From contig DKTR01000129.1 of the NCBI GenBank assembly GCA_002473385.1, positions 5,445 through 18,392 of the forward strand: DNA of 12,948 nucleotides, in the 5' to 3' direction. The notes beneath the pieces were generated by a model that did no database searches, had not been told where the DNA came from, and was given only the letters and a program-made list of their open reading frames with translations. The position numbers and the translations under genes are program-made. The DNA comes from Lachnospiraceae bacterium UBA7225 (GTDB lineage Bacteria > Bacillota > Clostridia > Lachnospirales > Lachnospiraceae). This document shows positions 8,443 through 12,948 of the stretch, one piece after another. Positions within the stretch are counted from its first letter, which is position 1. Every line of letters begins with the position of its first letter.

Positions 8443-8471
8443 ACTATATCATGCCGGGCGGCAGAATGCAA
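8443..8471 (-). promoter_or_regulatory. Sigma-A-like promoter for tyrS
   Basis: TTGCAT (-35, 8471-8466), a 17-bp spacer, then TATAGT (-10, 8448-8443) preceded by TGA, which gives an extended -10. The predicted transcript start is near 8436, leaving about 35 nt before the tyrS ATG. That leaves no room for a T-box leader. Confidence 0.85.
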
Positions 8472-8506
8472 CACTTCCGCAGATTTTTCTCATATGCATG
8501 GCAACA

Positions 8507-8531
8507 CAAAATGCGCTTTCACCGCATTTTG
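8507..8531 (-). terminator. Probable weak terminator after rnhA
   Basis: A perfect 9-bp stem, CAAAATGCG (8507-8515) with CGCATTTTG (8523-8531), with a 7-nt loop. It lies 20 nt beyond the rnhA stop and upstream of the tyrS promoter. The U4 is inside the stem arm rather than after it, so termination may be partial. Confidence 0.5.
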
Positions 8532-8550
8532 GCGCTGCTGCCTTCGGGAT

Positions 8551-8572
8551 TCAGGTGCAATTCTGCACCTGA
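8551..8572 (-). repeat. Perfect hairpin spanning the rnhA stop codon
   Basis: TCAGGTGCA (8551-8559) and TGCACCTGA (8564-8572) form a 9-bp inverted repeat with a 4-nt loop. It covers the last seven rnhA codons and the TGA. No U-run follows, so it may protect the 3' end of the mRNA or act with the next hairpin rather than terminate alone. Confidence 0.6.
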
Positions 8573-9075
8573 ACGTCTCGCAAAACAGTGGCATTTGAAC
8601 AGTAACCTCCGTCGTCCACGGCGAGTTCCCCGCCGTCTGCCGCCGAAGTGGCAAGCATATCGCAGCGCTCATTTAGCTCATGCCCGTCATGGCCCTTTAC
8701 CCAGATGAAAGAAACCTTATGCGGCTCCATTGCCGCCAGAAGACGCTTCCAGAGTTCTGCATTTTTCACCGGTTCATTTTTTCCGCGTTTCCAGCCCTTT
8801 CTCTGCCAGCCCTCGATCCAGTGCTGATTGAAGGCATCCGTAAGATATTTTGAGTCCGAATAAAGCTCCACCTGACAGGGTTTTGTGAGCGCCTCCAGAG
8901 CGACGATCGCCGCCATCAGCTCCATGCGGTTATTTGTTGTCTTCTGATACCCGCGGCTGAAGGTACGCTCATGCAGCACACCCTTCGTATCCGTATAATG
9001 CAAAATAGCGCCGTATCCGCCCGGTCCGTCGGGATTTCCGCGTGCGGCACCGTCTGTATATATTTTCACTAACAT
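8551..9075 (-). CDS. rnhA: Ribonuclease HI
   Basis: Cleaves the RNA strand of RNA-DNA hybrids, such as primers and R-loops, using two metal ions. The four catalytic carboxylates are all visible: Asp8 (YTDGAARGNP), Glu52 (NNRMELMAA), Asp74 (YSDSKYLTDAF) and Asp139 (NERCDMLA), with the assisting His129 in VKGHDGH. The basic handle region, W-rich around IEGWQRKGWKRGKNEP (87-102), binds the hybrid. At 174 residues it exceeds the about 155 of E. coli RNase HI, through a C-terminal tail of about 30 residues with no recognised motif. ATG 9075 overlaps the end of the upstream precorrin-2 dehydrogenase gene by 7 nt. Its SD, GGGGAG, lies inside that gene 11 nt upstream, so the two are probably translationally coupled. 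Confidence 0.96.
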   Translation of the reverse strand: MLVKIYTDGAARGNPDGPGGYGAILHYTDTKGVLHERTFSRGYQKTTNNRMELMAAIVALEALTKPCQVELYSDSKYLTDAFNQHWIEGWQRKGWKRGKNEPVKNAELWKRLLAAMEPHKVSFIWVKGHDGHELNERCDMLATSAADGGELAVDDGGYCSNATVLRDVQVQNCT

Positions 9076-9536
9076 TTCTGCAGCATCTCCCCAATCTGTT
9101 CTGTCACGGCTTTTGCCCGCTTGTGATTTGCTCCGTTTGCCGTCACACCGACCACAACGTCCTCTCTGGTAACCAGCCCCGGAAAATAAAAGTCACATTT
9201 GTTCTTGTCACTGCAGACATTCACCAGTATCCCCCGCTCCCGGCAGACACGGTAGATGTCTTCATTGATCTTATGGTCATTGGTCGCCGCAATCACCAGC
9301 TCGGCATCATAAATATCGCTGCTCTCATATTTCTTCCGCAGGATCCGTATTTTCCCTGCTTTTTCCAGCTTATTCAGCTCCGGATTCACCTCCGGCGCGA
9401 TTACCGTTACACAGTCCACGAAATCACAGAGCGAACGGATGCGCCGTTTTGCGATGGTTCCTGCTCCGACCACAAACACACGCTTCTTACTCAAATCCAC
9501 AAACATCGGGAAATATGGTTTTTTGATATTCGACAC
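9069..9536 (-). CDS. Precorrin-2 dehydrogenase / siroheme synthase N-domain family protein
   Basis: Probably oxidises precorrin-2 to sirohydrochlorin with NAD+, and may insert iron, on the siroheme or cobalamin branch of tetrapyrrole synthesis. The N terminus YFPMFVDLSKKRVFVVGAG begins a Rossmann fold with the nucleotide-binding GAGTIAKRR. ELVIAATNDHKIN follows, with the Asp in the position of the proposed catalytic residue of this family, then NVCSDKNKCDFYFPGLV and a C-terminal helix with GANHKRAKAVTEQI. At 155 residues it is a short, single-domain form without the CysG methyltransferase half. The start chosen is GTG 9536, with GAGG 8 nt upstream; GTG 9545 is also possible but overlaps that SD. 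It leads the two-gene unit with rnhA. No other tetrapyrrole gene is in the window. Confidence 0.88.
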   Translation of the reverse strand: MSNIKKPYFPMFVDLSKKRVFVVGAGTIAKRRIRSLCDFVDCVTVIAPEVNPELNKLEKAGKIRILRKKYESSDIYDAELVIAATNDHKINEDIYRVCRERGILVNVCSDKNKCDFYFPGLVTREDVVVGVTANGANHKRAKAVTEQIGEMLQKC

Positions 9537-9573
9537 GCTACACACCTCTGTAAAATATAAATTCTATGTGTCC

Positions 9574-9602
9574 AGTATACAAAATCTTCTTATTTTCATC
9601 AA
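9574..9602 (-). promoter_or_regulatory. Sigma-A-like promoter for precorrin-2 dehydrogenase-rnhA
   Basis: TTGATG (-35, 9602-9597), a 17-bp spacer and TATACT (-10, 9579-9574) on the minus strand, about 38 nt before the chosen GTG start. It diverges from the DAHP synthase promoter. Confidence 0.75.
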
Positions 9603-9616
9603 GCAAAATTTAATGC

Positions 9617-9645
9617 TGGTTTTTTATATACTTTTCGTATATAAT
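9617..9645 (+). promoter_or_regulatory. Probable promoter for DAHP synthase
   Basis: A perfect TATAAT -10 (9640-9645) in an AT-rich stretch, with only a weak -35 (TGGTTT, 9617-9622) at 17-bp spacing. Predicted transcription starts near 9652, giving a leader of about 98 nt. Confidence 0.55.
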
Positions 9646-9726
9646 GATGCCAGGGTCAAAAGGTCTTAACTCACGTGAGCCTGCTCACATGGGGGTGAAA
9701 GCCCCTGGGCCCCGCCCCAACATCAT
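9644..9726 (+). repeat. GC-rich structured leader or small repeat-like element before DAHP synthase
   Basis: An 83-nt GC-rich block in an otherwise AT-rich intergenic region. Its ends, ATGATGCCAGGG and CCCCAACATCAT, are imperfect inverted repeats (9 of 12 pairs). Inside are a GTGAG/CTCAC hairpin (9675-9679 with 9684-9688), a GGGG/CCCC hairpin (9692-9695 with 9702-9705), and a GGGCCCCGCCCC run that offers alternative pairing. No leader peptide rich in aromatic residues was found. It could be an RNA regulatory leader or a dispersed miniature element; no second copy is seen in this window. Confidence 0.4.
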
Positions 9727-9749
9727 ATCTGTACCAACGGGAGGAAATT

Positions 9750-10784
9750 ATGAGCTTCACATTTATAAAAAAGCTGCCGATTCCGGCAGAAATTAAAAAG
9801 CAGTTCCCGGTCTCCGAAAGAGCTGCTTCCATAAAAGTACAGCGCGACACCGCAATCAAAGAAGTATTCACCGGCGCCTCGAAAAAATTTCTGGTAATCA
9901 TCGGACCCTGCTCTGCAGACAATGAGGAATCTGTCATGGATTATGTAAACCGTCTTGCTGCCGTGCAGGAAAAGGTTGCCGACCGGCTGATTCTGATTCC
10001 GCGCATTTATACAAACAAACCCCGCACCACCGGTGAGGGCTACAAAGGCATGGTACACCAGCCGGATCCTGAAAAAAAACCGGATATGCTTGCCGGGCTG
10101 ATTGCTATCCGCAAGCTTCACCTGCGCGTTATCGAAGAGACCGGGCTTACCTCCGCCGATGAGATGCTCTACCCGGAAAACTACTGGTATCTCGCCGATC
10201 TGCTCTCCTACGTTGCTATCGGAGCACGCTCTGTGGAGGATCAGCATCACCGCATGACGACCAGCGGCATGGACGTGCCGGCCGGTATGAAAAACCCCAC
10301 CAGCGGCGACTTTTCTGTTATGCTGAACTCTGTCGTTGCCGCCCAGGCTTCGCACGACTTTATTTACCGCGGATGGGAGGTCTCCACACACGGAAATCCG
10401 CTCGCACACGTTATCCTGCGCGGTGCGACAAATAAGCACGGAAATTCCATTCCAAACTACCATTATGAGGATCTGATCCGTCTGCTGCATATGTACGACG
10501 AGCGTGAGCTTGCCAACCCGGCAGCTATCATTGACGCAAACCACTCCAATTCCAACAAGCAGTACCAGGAACAGGTGCGCATTGTGAAGGAAGTTATGAG
10601 CAACCGCAGTTTAAACCCACGCCTGAAGGAGCTGATTAAAGGTGTCATGATCGAGAGTTATCTTGAGCCAGGCAACCAGAAAATCGGCTGCGGCGAACAC
10701 ATTTACGGAAAATCCATCACCGATGCCTGCCTTGGCTGGAAAGAATCCGAGGAGCTGATCTACGACATCTACCGCATGTGTTAA
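9750..10784 (+). CDS. aroF: 3-deoxy-7-phosphoheptulonate (DAHP) synthase, class I
   Basis: Condenses phosphoenolpyruvate and erythrose 4-phosphate to DAHP, the first step of the shikimate pathway to aromatic amino acids. The 344 residues match the AroF/G/H type: the metal-binding Cys54 in IGPCSADNEE, PEP-binding KPRTTGEGYKG (90-100), GARSVEDQHHRMTTSGMDVP (active site), KNPTSGDF, ILRGATNKHGN and DANHSNSNKQ (metal ligands). The N-terminal extension of about 40 residues is the part that carries feedback regulation in relatives, but which amino acid inhibits this enzyme cannot be read from the sequence. The start is ATG 9750, with GGGAGG 5 nt upstream. Monocistronic, with its own promoter, a GC-rich leader and a terminator. 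The symbol aroF is chosen loosely among the isoenzyme names. Confidence 0.95.
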   Translation: MSFTFIKKLPIPAEIKKQFPVSERAASIKVQRDTAIKEVFTGASKKFLVIIGPCSADNEESVMDYVNRLAAVQEKVADRLILIPRIYTNKPRTTGEGYKGMVHQPDPEKKPDMLAGLIAIRKLHLRVIEETGLTSADEMLYPENYWYLADLLSYVAIGARSVEDQHHRMTTSGMDVPAGMKNPTSGDFSVMLNSVVAAQASHDFIYRGWEVSTHGNPLAHVILRGATNKHGNSIPNYHYEDLIRLLHMYDERELANPAAIIDANHSNSNKQYQEQVRIVKEVMSNRSLNPRLKELIKGVMIESYLEPGNQKIGCGEHIYGKSITDACLGWKESEELIYDIYRMC

Positions 10785-10803
10785 AGACATCGCCAAGCAA
10801 AAT

Positions 10804-10839
10804 GCCGGAAGGTTTTCAAAAACCCTCCGGCTGCTTTTT
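10804..10839. terminator. Bidirectional terminator between DAHP synthase and xerD
   Basis: GCCGGA pairs with TCCGGC (10804-10809 with 10826-10831), extended after one mismatch by GG/CC and T/A pairs, then a T5 run at 10835-10839. On the minus strand the stem is followed by ATTTTG, so it can also stop the convergent xerD transcript, whose CDS ends at 10853. Confidence 0.85.
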
Positions 10840-10852
10840 GTCTGATAACCCG

Positions 10853-11767
10853 CTATCCTCTCGGATGTGCCTTTGCATAAATCTCGCGCACTCTTCTGAC
10901 GTTCATATCCATATAAATCTGCGTGGTGGAAATATCAGAATGCCCCATCATTTCCTGCACTGCTCTCAGATCGGCACCGTTCTGCACCAGATGCGCACCA
11001 AAAGAATGCCGCAGGGTGTGCGGCGTGATATCCTTCGTGATGCCCGCCCGTGCTGAATAAAATTTGATAATCTTCCAGAAGCCCTGGCGGCTCATGGATT
11101 TTCCGGAACAGTTCACAAAAAGATATTCGCTCTCTTTCCCTTTGAGCAGCACATTACGGCTCTCTTCCATATACCGCTTCAATGCCTTCTCTGCCTCTGT
11201 TCCGAATGGAATCACGCGCTCCTTTTCGTGATCACGGCACAGCACATATTCCATTGCCATATTGACCTCCGGCATCTTCAGCGAGATCAGCTCAGAAACA
11301 CGCATGCCGGTAGCGTAAAGCAACTCCAGCATCGCTTTATCACGGATGCCTTTCGCTGAATCTGTCTCCGGCTGGTCCAAAAGCTGCACCATCTCCTCCA
11401 GCGTCAGGATCTCCGGCGTTTTTTTCTCCACATGCGGTGCCTTCAGGTACTCGCTCGGATCCTCTGTTATCACCTTCATTTTCAGAAGATAATGAAAAAA
11501 AGCGCGGATGGACGCGATTGTGCGCGACACGGAAGACGTCGAAAATCCTTCCTTCTCCATCTGCAAAATGTAAGAATTCAAACTGGTAGCTGTAATATCC
11601 TGTACGTTTTCCACACCTTTTTCGCACAGATACTGAAATAATTTTTTCAAATCCCTCTGGTAGGACATCACCGTACTGTTCGACGCATTTTTTTCCTCTG
11701 CCAGATAGCGTGCAAACTGGCTCATATTCTGCTGTAATTGAGGAGCCAGATCTCTAGTCATACCCAT
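10853..11767 (-). CDS. xerD: Site-specific tyrosine recombinase XerD
   Basis: Resolves chromosome dimers at dif with a XerC partner. The 304 residues comprise an N-terminal SAM-like core-binding domain (about 15-105) and a C-terminal catalytic domain with the complete active site: Arg156 (ATGMRVSEL), Lys182 (HEKERVIPFG), His250 and Arg253 (TPHTLRHSF), His276 (MMGHSDISTT) and the nucleophile Tyr285 (TQIYMDMN). The spoIIM gene lies next upstream; xerD/ripX and spoIIM are also neighbours in Bacillus, which favours XerD over a phage integrase. The start is ATG 11767: an in-frame TGA lies 4 to 6 nt before it, and no good SD is present. The start overlaps the end of a short ORF with a good SD, so coupling is likely. 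Met15 (11725) is a possible alternative start. Confidence 0.92.
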   Translation of the reverse strand: MGMTRDLAPQLQQNMSQFARYLAEEKNASNSTVMSYQRDLKKLFQYLCEKGVENVQDITATSLNSYILQMEKEGFSTSSVSRTIASIRAFFHYLLKMKVITEDPSEYLKAPHVEKKTPEILTLEEMVQLLDQPETDSAKGIRDKAMLELLYATGMRVSELISLKMPEVNMAMEYVLCRDHEKERVIPFGTEAEKALKRYMEESRNVLLKGKESEYLFVNCSGKSMSRQGFWKIIKFYSARAGITKDITPHTLRHSFGAHLVQNGADLRAVQEMMGHSDISTTQIYMDMNVRRVREIYAKAHPRG

Positions 11768-11840
11768 ATTTCATAATCTCATCTTTCTTTTGTGTTACAT
11801 CCGCGGCTCCCGGCATACCTACAGGATCTGCCACTGGCAT
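11754..11840 (-). CDS. Putative short upstream ORF overlapping the xerD start
   Basis: Not recognised. Two possible starts, ATG 11840 (28 residues) or GTG 11834 (26 residues), follow GGAGGGAG at 11848-11841; the GTG has the better 9-nt spacing. The peptide is hydrophilic and ends DVTQKKDEIMKYGYD, and its TAG lies inside the first five xerD codons in another frame. It could be a coupling or leader peptide that brings ribosomes to the xerD start, which has no SD of its own. Bacillus has a small gene, yqzK, in the same neighbourhood, but there is no basis here to call them related. It may be non-coding. Confidence 0.4.
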   Translation of the reverse strand: MPVADPVGMPGAADVTQKKDEIMKYGYD

Positions 11841-11864
11841 CTCCCTCCGGATACCTGGGCAGCG

Positions 11865-11887
11865 AAAAACGCCCGCCGGACGTTTTT
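11865..11887 (-). terminator. Terminator-like hairpin in the xerD leader
   Basis: AAAAACG (11865-11871) pairs with CGTTTTT (11881-11887), extended by CC/GG and a wobble pair on the minus strand, with a 3-nt loop. It lies between the predicted promoter and xerD, about 70 nt after the predicted transcript start. A second, weaker hairpin just upstream (ATAAG/CTTAT, 11911-11932) is followed by T7. Together they could attenuate xerD transcription. The arms are symmetric, so the hairpin could work on either strand. Confidence 0.55.
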
Positions 11888-11963
11888 ATCATACCTCTGG
11901 CCGCAAAAAAATAAGAGTCACGCTCCCCTTATAATTCTCCCCAGAATCGTTATTTATGTAAAC

Positions 11964-11992
11964 ATTATATGTGGTTTTTCCGAGAAAATCAA
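11964..11992 (-). promoter_or_regulatory. Sigma-A-like promoter for xerD
   Basis: TTGATT (-35, 11992-11987), a 17-bp spacer and a perfect TATAAT (-10, 11969-11964). The predicted start near 11957 gives a leader of about 190 nt holding hairpins and a short ORF. The rest of the 338-nt gap (11993-12105) is AT-rich. There I see only a short ACCA/TGGT stem (12075-12089) without a U-run, and no further gene. Confidence 0.8.
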
Positions 11993-12105
11993 TGCCTTTT
12001 TTTGCTCATTTTTCCTTTGAATATGCGATTTTCTGCGGTTTCCACAAAATATCGGAGCCGGAAATTATGTATACCACTATATCTGGTAAAATCCGTCTGA
12101 AATTT

Positions 12106-12696
12106 CTAAAAAAAATAATTTACGGCCTGCTGCAGAAGCCATGGACCGGCGCTGCTCTCCAGCAAAGCACCCACCAGAAGCAGCGCCACGCAAAGTCCCA
12201 TTGTCTGCATATAAGGCTTCTCCTCACCCCACGCTTCCAGTACCTTTCTGCTGCGAAACCGTCTTATACCGCGTTCCAGAATTGCCTGCGCCATCATCCA
12301 GACAAGCGGCACATAGACAAATGCCTGCGGCAGAATAGATGCCAGAAAAAGCAGAATTCCCAGCAGATTCATGCGTATCACAAAAATGCTCAGAAACATC
12401 CCAGCCGCAAATCCACCCCAGCAGAGAGCGGCTGCAAGCACCGGAATGCCCACTGCGGTGTGACCAAGCAGTGCAAGAATCAGAAACGCCTTTCCCCTCA
12501 GCAGCAGAATGTGGACAAAGAGCGCCTGTTTATCAATCTCAGTATTTTTCAGGGAGGTCAGCATTGATTCATTAAGAATGTCATTTTCTTTCAGATAGGT
12601 GTTTCCCCACAGATTTACAAATAAGATTCCCAGAAGAAATCCCAGGAAGAAAATTCCGGCGATTACCAGCTCCTTTGAAGAACTATGCTTTTTCAT
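12106..12696 (-). CDS. spoIIM: Stage II sporulation protein M
   Basis: A membrane component of the SpoIID-SpoIIM-SpoIIP complex, which remodels peptidoglycan during forespore engulfment in the mother cell. The 196 residues (Bacillus SpoIIM is about 214) start with a short basic, Ser-rich cytosolic stretch (MKKHSSSKE) and a first span (VIAGIFFLGFLLGILFVNLW). An outward-facing loop, several more hydrophobic segments (about 65-135) and a terminal span follow, with the family-like ending LLESSAGPWLLQQAV. The start is ATG 12696, with AGGGG 7 nt upstream. That SD lies inside the right arm of a terminator hairpin, and a candidate sigma-E promoter lies just upstream. No strong terminator follows the gene. 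The family call rests on recall of the overall pattern and on the xerD neighbour. Confidence 0.85.
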   Translation of the reverse strand: MKKHSSSKELVIAGIFFLGFLLGILFVNLWGNTYLKENDILNESMLTSLKNTEIDKQALFVHILLLRGKAFLILALLGHTAVGIPVLAAALCWGGFAAGMFLSIFVIRMNLLGILLFLASILPQAFVYVPLVWMMAQAILERGIRRFRSRKVLEAWGEEKPYMQTMGLCVALLLVGALLESSAGPWLLQQAVNYFF

Positions 12697-12698
12697 AT

Positions 12699-12738
12699 AA
12701 AAACCCCTGCACCGTCTTTTTACAGCGTATGCAGGGGT
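12699..12738 (-). terminator. Rubredoxin terminator overlapping the spoIIM ribosome-binding site
   Basis: A perfect 9-bp stem, ACCCCTGCA (12738-12730) with TGCAGGGGT (12711-12703), then T5 (12703-12699). It starts 8 nt after the rubredoxin stop. Its right arm contains AGGGG, the SD of spoIIM, so any readthrough RNA would hide that site. Confidence 0.85.
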
Positions 12739-12752
12739 ATGTCCGTTTATGC
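12724..12752 (-). promoter_or_regulatory. Candidate sigma-E promoter for spoIIM
   Basis: GCATAAA (12752-12746), a 14-bp spacer and CATACGCT (12731-12724) compare well with the Bacillus sigma-E consensus KMATATT-14/15-CATACANT: 5 of 7 and 6 of 7 defined positions. Transcription would start near 12717, inside the terminator loop, leaving a leader of about 20 nt that lacks the left stem arm. This is a pattern match only, but it fits the known mother-cell expression of spoIIM. Confidence 0.55.
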
Positions 12753-12902
12753 TTCGCTAAAGTCTTCTTTGCCTACACCGCAGAGCGGGCATGCAAAATC
12801 CTCCGGAAGATCCTCCCACTTCGTTCCCGGTTCAATTCCCTCATCCGGGCATCCTGCTTCTTCGTCGTATTCCCATCCGCATACGTTGCATACATATTTC
12901 AT
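12747..12902 (-). CDS. Rubredoxin
   Basis: A small cytosolic electron carrier of anaerobes with one iron held by four cysteines, which serves oxygen and peroxide detoxification reductases among others. The 51 residues start MKYVCNVCGWEYDEE and hold both knuckles, CNVC (5-8) and CPLCG (38-42), around GIEPGTKWEDLPEDF. The usual aromatic after CxxCG is Tyr; here it is Trp. There is also an extra Cys near residue 18. The start is ATG 12902, with AAGGAGG 8 nt upstream. A TATTAT box at 12929-12924 may be its -10; the matching -35 would fall at or beyond the window edge. It is followed by a terminator that overlaps the spoIIM start region. Confidence 0.96.
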   Translation of the reverse strand: MKYVCNVCGWEYDEEAGCPDEGIEPGTKWEDLPEDFACPLCGVGKEDFSEA

Positions 12903-12948
12903 TGTTTTGTCCTCCTTTTCAGAATAATAACTTCTCGGAATCTTCAGC

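Noticed and set aside
8403..8474. 24-residue N-terminal extension of tyrS
   Set aside because: It would span the predicted promoter -10 box and transcript start. The ATG at 8402 has a well-placed GAGGAG and matches the usual TyrRS N terminus.
9652..9749. Aromatic-amino-acid leader peptide or T-box upstream of DAHP synthase
   Set aside because: The ATG-initiated frame there is not rich in Phe, Tyr or Trp, runs on into the coding region in another frame, and no T-box core sequence is visible.
9723..10544. 273-codon open frame on the minus strand
   Set aside because: It is antisense to the DAHP synthase gene, crosses that gene's SD region and has no recognisable domain.
10853..11767. Integrase of an integrated mobile element
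   Set aside because: The tyrosine recombinase has XerD-like size and lies next to spoIIM as in other sporeformers. No attachment-site repeats, tRNA gene or phage genes are present.

Overview
The window looks like a chromosomal segment of a spore-forming Gram-positive anaerobe of the class Clostridia, most likely a Lachnospiraceae-type gut bacterium. This is inferred from near-consensus Shine-Dalgarno sites, sigma-A-like promoters, a spoIIM gene beside xerD (an association also known in Bacillus), a rubredoxin gene, an LtaS-family envelope enzyme and roughly balanced GC in most genes. The genus is not identified.

Layout: (1) 43-2088, plus strand: a membrane-anchored LTA-synthase/sulfatase-family protein ending in a bidirectional terminator. 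(2) 2165-4183, minus strand: a markedly AT-rich, single-polypeptide restriction-modification gene. An M.HaeIII-like cytosine-5 methyltransferase is joined to a HaeIII-family endonuclease, and the predicted target is GGCC. The linker codons contain a strong Shine-Dalgarno sequence followed by an A8 run. (3) 4312-8402, minus strand: a translation cluster tyrS, a 44-residue single-span membrane protein, then alaS, driven by a clear promoter in front of tyrS. (4) 8551-9536, minus strand: precorrin-2 dehydrogenase and RNase HI, overlapping by 7 nt, with their own promoter. (5) 9750-10784, plus strand: a class I DAHP synthase, preceded by a GC-rich structured leader or small repeat-like element and followed by a bidirectional terminator. 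(6) 10853-11767, minus strand: xerD, with a long leader holding a strong promoter, an internal terminator-like hairpin and a short upstream ORF that runs into the xerD start. (7) 12106-12902, minus strand: spoIIM and, upstream, rubredoxin. The junction packs a rubredoxin terminator, a candidate sigma-E promoter and the spoIIM ribosome-binding site into about 50 nt.

Most genes are housekeeping: aminoacyl-tRNA synthesis, shikimate entry, tetrapyrrole synthesis, chromosome dimer resolution, sporulation and redox. The clear accessory gene is the restriction-modification fusion. Its base composition and its position between two terminators suggest acquisition by transfer. The two observations most worth following are the recoding or phase-variation-like signal in the fusion linker, and the spoIIM junction, where a sporulation promoter could bypass a hairpin that hides the ribosome-binding site. 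No RNA genes, CRISPR arrays, insertion sequences or prophage genes were seen.
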